From Streptomyces sp. NA02950 (GTDB taxonomy: Bacteria > Actinomycetota > Actinomycetes > Streptomycetales > Streptomycetaceae), in NCBI RefSeq assembly GCF_013364155.1, contig NZ_CP054916.1, positions 4,523,001 to 4,587,000 of the forward strand: DNA of 64,000 bases. The letters are read 5' to 3'. Positions 53,942-61,563 of this stretch are shown here, piece by piece. Within the stretch, counting starts at the first letter, position 1. Each line of letters opens with the position of its first letter. The position numbers were made by a program, and so were the translations under genes. The notes below the pieces were generated by a model. That model saw only the letters and a list, made by a program, of their open reading frames with translations. It searched no databases and had not been told where the DNA came from.

Positions 53942-54058
53942 CCGGTAGCACCACCTCTTCCCCCAGGGGACTTCCACCCCCAAGCAATCGCCCATGCCGG
54001 GCATACCAACAAGGGCCTCCCCACCTGGGGAGGCCCTTCGGTCCTTCCGTCAGCACAC

Positions 54059-54486
54059 TGCCGGCACATCCGCAGTCAAACGCGAAGCGGACCCCTCCCG
54101 AGCGACTTTTGTCACTCCGAAGAGGCCCGCTCCGACTGGCTGGTGGGCCACCGACGAAAATGCCCTGATCAGGGCCGACGCCGACTCAGCAGGTAACGCT
54201 TCCCGCGATCATGATGATCGTTTCCCGCCGAGCTGGTCAGCCTATGCGCGGGAGCAGGCACGGACCGATTCTGGCACGGGACCAAGAGGTTTGCTGGGCC
54301 GGAACCGGCTGCGGTCCGCGACGGTTGACGCCTTTCTGGAGCCATACACGTCCCACAGCCACAGCTGACTGGTCACCACCACAGACACCGGGAAGAACCA
54401 GAGGTACGGACGGCAGCGCGCACGAGGCTCTCACCGTGCTGTCCGGGGGTCATGATGGGGCTTCGGGCTCGGTGACGCTGACGTAG
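54059..54486. other. Non-coding or degraded stretch beyond the intron
   Basis: This 5'-exon side of the intron has no gene I can support. Short open frames exist on both strands but lack family motifs and ribosome sites. CGATCATGATGATCG near 54208 is a local palindrome-like sequence. The last in-frame codons before 54487 (...SGGHDGASGSVTLT, then TAG) run into the TetR-like remnant below and may belong to the same dead gene. Confidence 0.4.
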
Positions 54487-54654
54487 TGGATCCAGGAATG
54501 GACGTCGCTGGCGGTCAGGCTCCCGAAAGCCGATATCGCGCTGACCGTTCTCGACCCGGAAACCTACGATCTCCTCCTCACCCGCCGCGGCTGGTCTCCC
54601 TCAGGCTGGGAGCAGTGGGCCGCAGACGCGCTGGTACGCCAACTCCTTCCCTGA
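54487..54654 (+). pseudogene. C-terminal remnant of a TetR-like or other helical regulator
   Basis: The frame directly after the TAG at 54484 reads WIQEWTSLAVRLPKADIALT and VLDPETYDLLLTRRGWSPSG, ending WAADALVRQLLP and a stop. Codon use is normal for the genome, and the text looks like the end of a TetR-type ligand domain (PETYDLLxxRxGW...W). About 55 codons remain, with no start. The assignment is tentative; what is clear is that it reads as former coding DNA. Confidence 0.4.
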
Positions 54655-54766
54655 CGCGGGACGGAATGTCTCGGCAGCCCGGTGAGCAGCTGAACCTTCG
54701 ACACGCTCGTGTCCCGGGCGCTGCGGCCAAGCAGTGTGGAGAGCGGAAGCAACGTGAACGGCTGTT

Positions 54767-55222
54767 CTAAACAAGCGAGAGCTCCCCATCGGGCAGCCAC
54801 CCCTCCCAGTAGCCATCGACAAGGTCGATCACCTGGATGGGCTTCACCAGGACTACCCCCGTACGGAGGGCAGTCGGCGCCCACCAGCGGGCGGCGGGCC
54901 CGAGTATCTGGCCTGCCCTGCGGCTCCACTCACCAGTTGCGGGCAATACGAGGACGATGTATCCGGGCTTCTCCACATCATCGATCGCGAAAAGCCGCCC
55001 GATGACGGGAGCGATGCGAACCGGCGGCAACTGCAGCCGCCGTCGCAGATAGCGCACCGCTGCTCGGCGGCAGGTCACGTCCGCGTGCATCCGCACTCTG
55101 GGCACGGTCCAGGAAGCGCTCGAACCACCGCAGGTCCGCACGAGCAGGATCCGCCGCGTACACGGATCGAGCATTACCGGGAGCACAAACCGGCGCGCTT
55201 CGGCGTGCGGTGAGGCAGTCAT
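54767..55222 (-). CDS. NUDIX-like protein without catalytic Nudix box
   Basis: The product has 151 residues. RRFVLPVMLDPCTRRILLVR, then SWTVPRVRMHADVTCRRAAVRYLRRRLQLP and the later GYIVLVLPATGEW resemble the order of a NUDIX fold (beta strand, W-x-P-x-G loop, helix). However, the GX5EX7REUXEEXGU residues are missing: RYLRRRL stands where RELxEE is expected. It may bind a nucleotide without hydrolysing it, or be decaying. It is divergent from the TniQ gene, 162 bp away, and no ribosome site precedes the ATG. Confidence 0.55.
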   Translation of the reverse strand: MTASPHAEARRFVLPVMLDPCTRRILLVRTCGGSSASWTVPRVRMHADVTCRRAAVRYLRRRLQLPPVRIAPVIGRLFAIDDVEKPGYIVLVLPATGEWSRRAGQILGPAARWWAPTALRTGVVLVKPIQVIDLVDGYWEGWLPDGELSLV

Positions 55223-55384
55223 GGTCTAACGATGCGGTTGTGCTATTCGAATTGCACCTCGTGACGACTGTCTGGATTACGGCGCTCATTGAAAAGTCAG
55301 TAGCTTCCGGGGAGCCGTCACTCACACCGGTGGTGTCACGTCGACGGGGGGTTCGGCACTGCCGCGGCGCTCCAGGATCTGCGT

Positions 55385-56476
55385 ATGGGACCTTCCACCC
55401 CACGAACCCGACGGGCCGCGGTACCGGGTCAGCGCACCGCCGACACGGCCTTTCAGCCACTTGCGGACGAATCCCTGGCCAGCTGGATCAACGCCATGGC
55501 ACGGCACTCGGGCGTGGAAACCCGGGCACTCCTAAGAGAGTTTCAGCTCAGCCGGGACGGCGCGTTGACCATGGCTCAGACCAGGCTCTCCGAGCAGTCC
55601 GTACGTCGCCTGAGCAGAAAAACGGGTATCAGCGAGGCCGTCCTCCATGGCATGACTCTCGCCCGCTACGCGGGCAATGCCCTGCCGCACCTGCCGGTCT
55701 CCCCTTGGGTTGACGGTGCGGCCGTCCGGCAGTGGAGCTCGTCCGCCTGGCTTATGGACCACGAGGCCCGCTGGTGTGCACGGTGCCTGCGTGAGGACGA
55801 CATGCGCTGGCCGCTGCGCTGGATGCTCCCCTGGAACTTCGCCTGTCTCCGGCATCGCGTCTACATGGCCACCGAGTGCGTCCGCTGTCTGTCCCCGGTG
55901 CGCTTCGGCCGACACCTCTCGCTCGACCGCTCCTGCGATGCCCGAGTGGAAGACGCACGGCGCAGGTACGGGCACGACGGGCCCTGCGCATATCCGATCA
56001 CTATGCACCGTCCACTGCCTGTCAGCGATGAAGCGGTGCTCGGGCTGCAGACGAGAATCAGCACATGGCTCGACGGAAGCGCGACCGTCGACGACAGACA
56101 GCTCGTTTCCCTGACCGCGGTCATGATCATGCTGGTGACGCCCGTCATGCTCCGCCGCAGCGGAGAGGACCCGGCGCTGCTGTGCAATCTGCGGTCGCGC
56201 CGGTATGTAGGCCGGATGGCGGAACGAAGACTGTGGGCCGACCCGCTGAGGGTTGCCGCGGCCGCCTCAGTGGCACAACGGGTACTGAGCAGCCGCCCCT
56301 CAGCCGCCGAAGTAGCCAGGCATGTGGCGGATCTCCGGTCTCTGGACTACCGCGATGCCCCGTGGCGACTGGACGTCATGGAGTGGGCCTACGGGGCGGC
56401 CTTGCGGCCGAATCCCTACGTGGAGGAGTTGGTGCGCCAGGGAGTGATCACGATCGGGTCGTACAAGCAGGCCTGA
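55385..56476 (+). CDS. TniQ-family protein (orphan)
   Basis: The product has 363 residues, with AGGATC upstream of the ATG. The TniQ pattern is clear: DESLASWINAMARHSGVETR near the start, SRKTGISEAVLHGMTLARY, then a zinc-finger-like stretch at about 130-170 with WCARCLREDD, WNFACLRHRVYM and CVRC. TniQ/TnsD proteins choose target sites for Tn7-like and Tn5053-like transposons. Here no TnsA/B/C, TniA/B or Cas gene is within the window, so this is an orphan: a remnant or a repurposed DNA-binding protein. Confidence 0.8.
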   Translation: MGPSTPRTRRAAVPGQRTADTAFQPLADESLASWINAMARHSGVETRALLREFQLSRDGALTMAQTRLSEQSVRRLSRKTGISEAVLHGMTLARYAGNALPHLPVSPWVDGAAVRQWSSSAWLMDHEARWCARCLREDDMRWPLRWMLPWNFACLRHRVYMATECVRCLSPVRFGRHLSLDRSCDARVEDARRRYGHDGPCAYPITMHRPLPVSDEAVLGLQTRISTWLDGSATVDDRQLVSLTAVMIMLVTPVMLRRSGEDPALLCNLRSRRYVGRMAERRLWADPLRVAAAASVAQRVLSSRPSAAEVARHVADLRSLDYRDAPWRLDVMEWAYGAALRPNPYVEELVRQGVITIGSYKQA

Positions 56477-56568
56477 TCGCCGCAGGGGGGCATCACGTAA
56501 CGGCCCGAAGAGAGAGCAGCCCGGGACCTGCGGCGCGAACCGTGCGGCACACTGGCGACACTCACTAG

Positions 56569-56700
56569 AACGCCGCCTACTCCGCGCTACTTCTCAACGC
56601 TCTCGCGGACGGCTGGACAACCGCGGAGGTCGAGCGCGGACCCCACCGCATGGATCGGTTCGCGCTCATGCCCTCCGATCCCCGGGGCGGCCGGCAGTGA
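56569..56700 (+). pseudogene. C-terminal remnant of an unknown gene
   Basis: After a TAG at 56566, the frame reads NAAYSALLLNALADGWTTAE, then VERGPHRMDRFALMPSDPRG and a stop. It has normal codon bias but no start or ribosome site. Similar short endings are found in Streptomyces hypothetical proteins, but I cannot name one. The remainder of the 56477-56946 gap, apart from the BlaI promoter, shows nothing. Confidence 0.3.
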
Positions 56701-56946
56701 CCAGCCATGCGACACTGCGTAGCGCTTCTGCTGCTCCGCTCCCGCCTGGTCGGGCATGTGACGTCCGGGACCTGAGCTCAACCTGAACGCCGCCGCGTCC
56801 TCTGGATGAGCACCGTGCTCGCTGTACGGGGCACGACTCAGATTCCTTCCCGCCCCATGGAACGTGATCGGGGTGTTCGGGGGGTGACTCAGTACGATGG
56901 GCTGGCTAACTGTCCGGGCTCCACGGTTCGGGCGGAGGGAGACGGG

Positions 56947-57345
56947 GTGAGAGATCAGGGACGGCAGGACCCGCGACCGCGCCGCCGCGGCCAGGGAGAG
57001 TTGGAAGCGCAGGTGCTGGGGGCGCTGTGGGAGGCGCCGGGCCCGGTCGCGGCCGTGTGGGTGCAGGAACGGCTCGGCGGAGATCTCGCTTATACGACAG
57101 TGATGACCATCCTCTCCCGGTTGCACGTCAAGAAGGCCGTGACCCGTGAACGAGTCGGCCGTTCGTTCCTGTGGCAAGCCGCGTCGGACGAGGCAGGGAT
57201 GGCCGCCTCGCGGATGCATCGCGTCCTGGACGGACAGAACGATCGGGAAGCCGTACTGGCGAGCTTCTTCACCACTCTGACTCCGGAGGACGAGCGACTC
57301 GTGCGTGATCTGCTGGGCGATGCGAAGGCCGATCCGAAGGACTGA
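56947..57345 (+). CDS. BlaI/MecI/CopY-family repressor
   Basis: The GTG at 56947 has GGAGGGAG just upstream and gives 132 residues; the frame extends to 56806 but is not coding there. The winged helix is GELEAQVLGALWEAPGPVAA followed by VWVQERLGGDLAYTTVMTIL and SRLHVKKAVTRERVGRSFLW. It lies 3 bp before an M56 protease gene, the classical repressor/sensor-protease pair. In the known pairs, sensing leads to cleavage of the repressor. No beta-lactamase gene is nearby, so its targets are open; the ter-region dyads 2.4-5.1 kb away are one candidate. Confidence 0.88.
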   Translation: MRDQGRQDPRPRRRGQGELEAQVLGALWEAPGPVAAVWVQERLGGDLAYTTVMTILSRLHVKKAVTRERVGRSFLWQAASDEAGMAASRMHRVLDGQNDREAVLASFFTTLTPEDERLVRDLLGDAKADPKD

Positions 57346-57348
57346 CCG

Positions 57349-58293
57349 ATGGGCATCTTCGTCTTTCTGCCGCTCGTCCTGCCCTTAACAGCGCTGCCGA
57401 TCGCCCGCTTGGCGGAGCTGCACTTGCACCCCCGAAGCGCTACCCGGCTGCTGACGGCCGTCGGCGGCGTGCTCGCTCTGTGCAGCACGCTGTGCCTGAT
57501 GCTGCTGGTGGTCGTCGGCACCGCGCAGCTCCCGGGGAACCCGCTGCCGGACGGGTGGTCGGACCCGGAGGTGCGCGCCGCGGTGCCCTACGACGAGGTC
57601 GCGGGGAAGTCTGCCATCGGGGCCCTGGCCGTCGTGGGTGCCACGTGCGGAGCGTTGTTGCGGAGGCATTTTCGGGTACGGCGGGAGGCTCACCGCGCGC
57701 TGTCCGGCATGCCGGACGCGCCCGTGGCAGTTCTCCCCGATACCCGGGTGTACGCCTACGCGCTTCCTGGCGGCGCCCATACCGGGGGTGTGCCGGGACG
57801 GATCGTGGTCTCCAAAGCGATGCTGGCCTGTCTGGATTCCGGGGAGCGCGCGGCGTTGATCGCCCATGAGCGGGCTCACCTCCTCGCGCGCCACCACCGC
57901 CATCTGCTGCTGGCGCAGCTGGCGGCGCGGGCCAATCCGTTGCTGGTCCCCTTGCGGGATGCGGTGGCGTACAGCGCTGAGCGCTGGGCGGACGAGGAGG
58001 CGGCGCTGGCGGTCGGCGACCGGAAAGCCGTGGCGCGTGCCGTCGGCAAGGCCGCACTGGTGTCGCACGGCACGCCGGTGGCGACGCTGCTGGGGTTCGC
58101 CGTGCCGGGGCCGGTGCCCCGGCGGGTGGCTGCCCTGCTCGGCCCTGTGCCGCCCAGCGGGTGGCCGCCGGTGTTCACGGCGGTGGGTCTTGCGGCCTGG
58201 ACGGCGGCGGCCGGTACGGCGGCCTCCGCCTTCTCGTCCGCGAACGCGGCGGTCGCGCTGTTCGTCGTCCTGGCGGCGGCGACCCCGCTCTGA
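57349..58293 (+). CDS. M56-family (BlaR1/HtpX-like) membrane metallopeptidase
   Basis: The product has 314 residues with membrane helices near residues 1-20, 34-58, 84-104 and at the C-terminus. The zinc motif is H173-E-R-A-H177 in LIAHERAHLLARHHRHL, followed by ERWADEEAAL, which supplies the third ligand. There is no penicillin-binding sensor domain, unlike BlaR1. The gene contains a TTA codon at 57385-57387 (codon 13), so the protease may be made only when bldA tRNA is available. It is cotranscribed with the BlaI-type gene. Confidence 0.87.
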   Translation: MGIFVFLPLVLPLTALPIARLAELHLHPRSATRLLTAVGGVLALCSTLCLMLLVVVGTAQLPGNPLPDGWSDPEVRAAVPYDEVAGKSAIGALAVVGATCGALLRRHFRVRREAHRALSGMPDAPVAVLPDTRVYAYALPGGAHTGGVPGRIVVSKAMLACLDSGERAALIAHERAHLLARHHRHLLLAQLAARANPLLVPLRDAVAYSAERWADEEAALAVGDRKAVARAVGKAALVSHGTPVATLLGFAVPGPVPRRVAALLGPVPPSGWPPVFTAVGLAAWTAAAGTAASAFSSANAAVALFVVLAAATPL

Positions 58294-58339
58294 GGCATCC
58301 GGGGGCTACTGACTCGCCGCCCACCGGTGCCCGATCGTT

Positions 58340-59347
58340 CTACTCTTCCTCTTCCTCGTCCTCGAAGGCGTCCCCGATCTCGTCGACGACCTCAGCCGCG
58401 ACGATGCCGCCGACGACACCCACCGCGACACCCGCAGCCACACCCGCCACGACGGCGCCGGTGCTGGGGCCGGAGCGGTGATGGGGGTCGTGGTGCGGCT
58501 CGTGGGAGTGGCCGTGGCCGCCCATGTCGTGTCCGTAGGCCGGGGCGTATGGAGTACCGTGACCCGCCGCGGGGCCGTGCCGTTCCACCAACTGACGGAT
58601 CCAGCCGTCCACTTCGGCGTTCCAGTCGGTGTGGGCGACGCTGTCGTGGGTGACGGTGAAGTGCGTGAGGGCGTCGTGGCCGTCGGAGAACAGACCGCCG
58701 CGCTTGTCCGCCTCCAGGACGACCTCCATGCCGGCGGGGGTGGCGAGGAAGGTCACCTCGATCTCGTTGACGGCGTGGGCGTACTGCGGGGCCGGGGCGA
58801 GCTCGATCTCCTGGTAGAATGGGAGCGTCTGCCCGGTGCCATGGATGTGGCCGAACTCCAGGTCGACGGAGCGGAAGCCGAACCCGAGCTGTCCAAGCGC
58901 TTCCAGGACCGCCTCCTGTACGGGCAGGGGACCCACCCGCAGCGGGTCCAGGTCGCCTTTGTCCTTCGCCCCGGTGACCTCCAGCTCGGTTCGCACCCCC
59001 AGGACCACCCCCAGCGGCTGTCCGTGCAGCTCGGTGACCGGGGTCTCCCAGGGAAGGGACAGCGTGAACGGCACGCTGCGCCGCTCGCCTTCGGCGAGCC
59101 GGAAGCCGCCGCCGACCGTCGTGCGGTCGAAGATGACGACACCTTCGCTCTCGCCGTCCTCGTGCTCGGCCTCGACCCGGGCGACCAGCTCCAGCGTGAT
59201 GTGCTCGATCTCCACATCCGTCCGGCCGCCTTCGATGTGGACCTGACCGGAAAGGGTGCCGCCGGGCAGGGCGGGGCCTTCGTCGAGGACTGTGTCGACC
59301 GACGGGGCGCCCACGCCGATCGCTCCGAGCAGCCGTTTGAACACCAT
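58340..59347 (-). CDS. Spo0M-family protein
   Basis: The ATG at 59347 (MVFKRLLGAIGVGAPSVDTV...) has GGAG upstream and gives 335 residues. It has an arrestin-like Spo0M fold: LPGGTLSGQVHIEGGRTDVEIEHITLELVARVE and GEREHSVPFTLSLPWETPVT-like strands, then a second beta domain. The C-terminus has a His-rich segment (GHDMGGHGHSHEPHHDPHH), a Gly/Val hydrophobic helix (AVVAGVAAGVAVGVVGGIVAA) and an acidic tail ending EDEEEEE. The His-rich part could bind metal. The family is linked to sporulation and stress control and often lies with ter genes. Confidence 0.85.
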   Translation of the reverse strand: MVFKRLLGAIGVGAPSVDTVLDEGPALPGGTLSGQVHIEGGRTDVEIEHITLELVARVEAEHEDGESEGVVIFDRTTVGGGFRLAEGERRSVPFTLSLPWETPVTELHGQPLGVVLGVRTELEVTGAKDKGDLDPLRVGPLPVQEAVLEALGQLGFGFRSVDLEFGHIHGTGQTLPFYQEIELAPAPQYAHAVNEIEVTFLATPAGMEVVLEADKRGGLFSDGHDALTHFTVTHDSVAHTDWNAEVDGWIRQLVERHGPAAGHGTPYAPAYGHDMGGHGHSHEPHHDPHHRSGPSTGAVVAGVAAGVAVGVVGGIVAAEVVDEIGDAFEDEEEEE

Positions 59348-59388
59348 CGTGGCGTTCTCTCCTTCGTGAGTTCGTCGTCCGGTACGAC

Positions 59389-59430
59389 GGCCGCGGTGGC
59401 GGTCCGGGCCAGCCGGGCACCACCGCGGCC
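59389..59430 (-). terminator. Hairpin between the 73-aa gene and spo0M
   Basis: An 11-bp perfect stem (59389-59399/59420-59430) with a 20-nt loop lies 9 bp past the stop of the small gene. It could attenuate read-through into spo0M. Confidence 0.45.
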
Positions 59431-59439
59431 ACGCACGGA

Positions 59440-59661
59440 CTACTTGGTGGCGTTGTCCAGCGAGGCGAGTACGGACGCCCACTGGAAGTACTTGAGGTTG
59501 GCCAGATCAGCGACCGTCTTGATGCCGAATGCCTCATTCAGCAGCTCGCCATGACGGTCCGACACGCCCTTGAGGGCCGAGACGGGTGCAGCAAGGATCT
59601 CCGGGAGCTCCTTGTCCGCCCACGCCTTGTCCACCATCGTGCCGAGGTCTATCGAAGCCAT
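59440..59661 (-). CDS. Small HhH-like protein of the ter region
   Basis: The ATG at 59661 (MASIDLGTMVDKAWADKELP...) has GGAGGA upstream and gives 73 residues. The second half, GVSDRHGELLNEAFGIKTVADLANLKYFQWA, looks like a helix-hairpin-helix unit of the pattern in which a chain end is scanned (GIKTVADLANL). No exact family is recognised. It has its own CTACA-N4-TGTAG dyad 70 bp upstream, so it belongs to the same regulon as the terD and terB genes, and it lies in front of spo0M. Confidence 0.65.
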   Translation of the reverse strand: MASIDLGTMVDKAWADKELPEILAAPVSALKGVSDRHGELLNEAFGIKTVADLANLKYFQWASVLASLDNATK

Positions 59662-59730
59662 TTCGTCCTCCGGATACTGGCCGGCCCGCCATGGCGGGCC
59701 GGTGGCCGCGCCCGCGGCCGACCGCAAGAA

Positions 59731-59744
59731 CTACACCACTGTAG
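59731..59744. promoter_or_regulatory. ter-region dyad 1 (CTACACCACTGTAG)
   Basis: CTACA-CCAC-TGTAG lies 70 bp before the 73-aa gene. It is the same spaced palindrome as at 61091 and 62083. Confidence 0.65.
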
Positions 59745-59791
59745 AGAAAGTTCCCCCAGCAGACGAGAACCGGCGTTTTTCGGCCGGGCCG

Positions 59792-60376
59792 CTACAGCTG
59801 GGTGACGATGTCGGGGAGGAGGTCTTCGAATGTCCGGCCGTGGGAGGGCGCGCCGATAGCCGCCATCTGCCAGCCGCTGTCCGACCGGAAGACCTTGGCC
59901 ATGATCATCGCCGTGTACTGACCGCCACCGGTCAGGGTGTAGCGGGCCAGCTCCTGGTCGGTGTTCTCGTCGACCAGGCGACAGAAGGCGTTCTGGACCT
60001 CCTGGAACTTCTGGCCGGTGAAGGAGTTCACCGTGAAGACGATCTGGTTGACCTTTGGGGGGACGCGTTGAAGATCTACGATGACGCTCTCGTCGTCACC
60101 TCCCTGGCCCGCCCCGCCGACCAGGTTGTCCCCGTCGTGGCGTACGGATCCGTCATCGCTTCGCAGGTGCTGGAAGAAGACGACATCGGCCATCTTGCGG
60201 TCGATGAAGAGCAGCGCGGAGGCGTCGAGATCTATGTCGCGTGCGCCGATCAACCTGCCGAGAAGACCCTTGCGTCGGGCAGCCTGCCACCCGAGGCCCA
60301 TCCGGACCACGCCGAGGGCTTCTCCGTCGGACTTGCTGAGGCTGATCTGCTGTCCTTTGGACAGGTTCACGGTCAC
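59792..60376 (-). CDS. TerD-family protein 2
   Basis: The product has 194 residues from a GTG. TerD features: [63 protein letters not shown] (Ca2+-binding Asp/Gly loop) and QELARYTLTG. TerD proteins are Ca2+-binding beta-sandwich proteins linked to tellurite and other stress resistance. It is the second gene after the other terD gene (100-bp gap with no dyad), so the two probably share the promoter at 61091. Confidence 0.9.
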   Translation of the reverse strand: MTVNLSKGQQISLSKSDGEALGVVRMGLGWQAARRKGLLGRLIGARDIDLDASALLFIDRKMADVVFFQHLRSDDGSVRHDGDNLVGGAGQGGDDESVIVDLQRVPPKVNQIVFTVNSFTGQKFQEVQNAFCRLVDENTDQELARYTLTGGGQYTAMIMAKVFRSDSGWQMAAIGAPSHGRTFEDLLPDIVTQL

Positions 60377-60476
60377 GTACGGATGCTCCTTGGATGAGAA
60401 GCGGGTCCTGCGTCCCCGGTCGGAAACGGAGGTGCCCGGCCGCGCTGCGGGCGGCCGGGCCAGGCGGTCGGGCAGT

Positions 60477-61052
60477 TCAGACGCTGACGCCGAAGTCCTG
60501 GGCGATGCCGCGCAGACCCGAGGCGTAGCCCTGCCCCACGGCGCGGAACTTCCAATCCGCCCCGTGCCGGTACAGTTCGCCGAAGACCATGGCGGTCTCG
60601 GTCGAGGCGTCCTCGGTCAAGTCGTAGCGGGCGATCTCGGTGCCGTCAGCCTGGTTGACCACGCGGATGAAGGCGTTGCGGACTTGACCGAAGCTCTGCC
60701 CGCGTGCCTCGGCGTCGTGGATCGAGACCGGGAACGCGATCGTGGTGATGTCCGCTGGAACGGCGGCCAGGTTGACCTTGATGGCCTCGTCGTCGCCCTC
60801 GCCCTCACCGGTGAGGTTGTCACCGGTGTGTTCCACCGAACCGTCCGGACTGGTGAGGTTGTTGTAGAAGACGAAGTGTTTGTCGGACACAACCTTGCCG
60901 GATCCGCCGCACAGCAGCGCGCTGGCGTCCAAGTCGTAGTCAGTGCCCGTCGTCGTCCGTACGTCCCAGCCCAGACCGACGATGACGGCAGTGAGACCCG
61001 GCGCCTCCTTGCTGAGTGAGACGTTGCCGCCCTTGGCCAGGGAAACTCCCAT
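60477..61052 (-). CDS. terD: TerD-family protein 1
   Basis: The product has 191 residues. It is canonical Ter[77 protein letters not shown] and [27 protein letters not shown]. The DxDxxxxxG-type acidic loops should bind Ca2+. AGGAG lies before the ATG. The dyad at 61091 is 39 bp upstream of the start. Confidence 0.93.
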   Translation of the reverse strand: MGVSLAKGGNVSLSKEAPGLTAVIVGLGWDVRTTTGTDYDLDASALLCGGSGKVVSDKHFVFYNNLTSPDGSVEHTGDNLTGEGEGDDEAIKVNLAAVPADITTIAFPVSIHDAEARGQSFGQVRNAFIRVVNQADGTEIARYDLTEDASTETAMVFGELYRHGADWKFRAVGQGYASGLRGIAQDFGVSV

Positions 61053-61090
61053 GTTTCTCCTCCTGGGCCCTCCGTTGAGCCGAACGCAAT

Positions 61091-61104
61091 CTACACAAGT
61101 GTAG
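61091..61104. promoter_or_regulatory. ter-region dyad 2 (CTACACAAGTGTAG)
   Basis: CTACA-CAAG-TGTAG lies 39 bp before terD. Its minus-strand context TTCTACA-N4-TGTAGATT is identical to that of dyad 3. Confidence 0.7.
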
Positions 61105-61113
61105 AAGTGAGTC

Positions 61114-61485
61114 TCAGGGGTGCAAGTGGCGTGAAGGGGGCGCGTCTCGCGGCTCGGGGGAGCTCAAAAGGTATGCCTGGAGCTCGCCGAGGAGATGGGT
61201 GATGCCTTCCTTGTCGGTGCGGTAGCGCACGAGTTTGCCGTCACGGGTCGACTGGAGGAGTCCTCCGCGCCGGAGAACGGCCAGGTGCTCAGAGGTGGTC
61301 GAACGGCCGATCCCTGCCTGCTCGGCGACCTCGCCGACCGTCAGCTCGGCACCTTCGGCGAAGTGCCGCAGCAGCTGCTGCCTGGTACTGCTGGCCAGCG
61401 CTTTCAGGAAGACCTGAAGGTGGTGGCCGGGAATGTCGGCACCTGGGTCTATCTGTTGCTCCACCTTGGAAATCCCCCCTGCCAT
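61114..61485 (-). CDS. ArsR-family winged-helix regulator
   Basis: The product has 123 residues; the ATG at 61485 has only a weak ribosome site. ArsR fold: [20 protein letters not shown], then [30 protein letters not shown] and KLVRYRTD for the wing. No CxC metal site of the classical ArsR type is seen, so the signal is not obviously a thiophilic metal. It lies upstream of terD in the same direction and, with the BlaI-type protein, is a candidate reader of the ter dyads. Confidence 0.87.
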   Translation of the reverse strand: MAGGISKVEQQIDPGADIPGHHLQVFLKALASSTRQQLLRHFAEGAELTVGEVAEQAGIGRSTTSEHLAVLRRGGLLQSTRDGKLVRYRTDKEGITHLLGELQAYLLSSPEPRDAPPSRHLHP

Positions 61486-61563
61486 GCCTTCGGTCAGTGT
61501 TCCGCAGCCCTGGCGGCAGGCCCGGCCGTCAGTCGCCGGACCCGCCGCCGTCAGGGGTGCCGC

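Larger units (their letters stand above)
47842..54058 (-). mobile_element. Group II intron, domain I interrupted by nested insertion sequences
   Basis: Read on the minus strand the intron starts GTGTGCTGACGG at 54058 (group II 5' consensus GUGYG). It runs through domain I to 53942, is broken by 4.2 kb of insertion sequences (49707-53941), and resumes with domains I-IV from 49706. It carries the maturase gene and ends with domains V and VI at 47842 (..CTCGAT, the AY 3' end). Without the inserts the length is about 1.98 kb, normal for a bacterial intron. The first exon bases CCGGCA (54064-54059, minus) could pair with TGCTGG at 49602-49597 as IBS1-EBS1, with one wobble. The intron is probably unable to splice efficiently now. 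Confidence 0.85.

Noticed and set aside
54011..54038. Strong 12-13-bp hairpin that looks like a bidirectional terminator
   Set aside because: It lies inside the 5' part of the group II intron and fits a domain I stem; there is no gene end beside it.
56587..57219. Minus-strand 210-codon frame opposite the BlaI-type gene
   Set aside because: It covers the winged-helix gene in antisense and has no motif or ribosome site.
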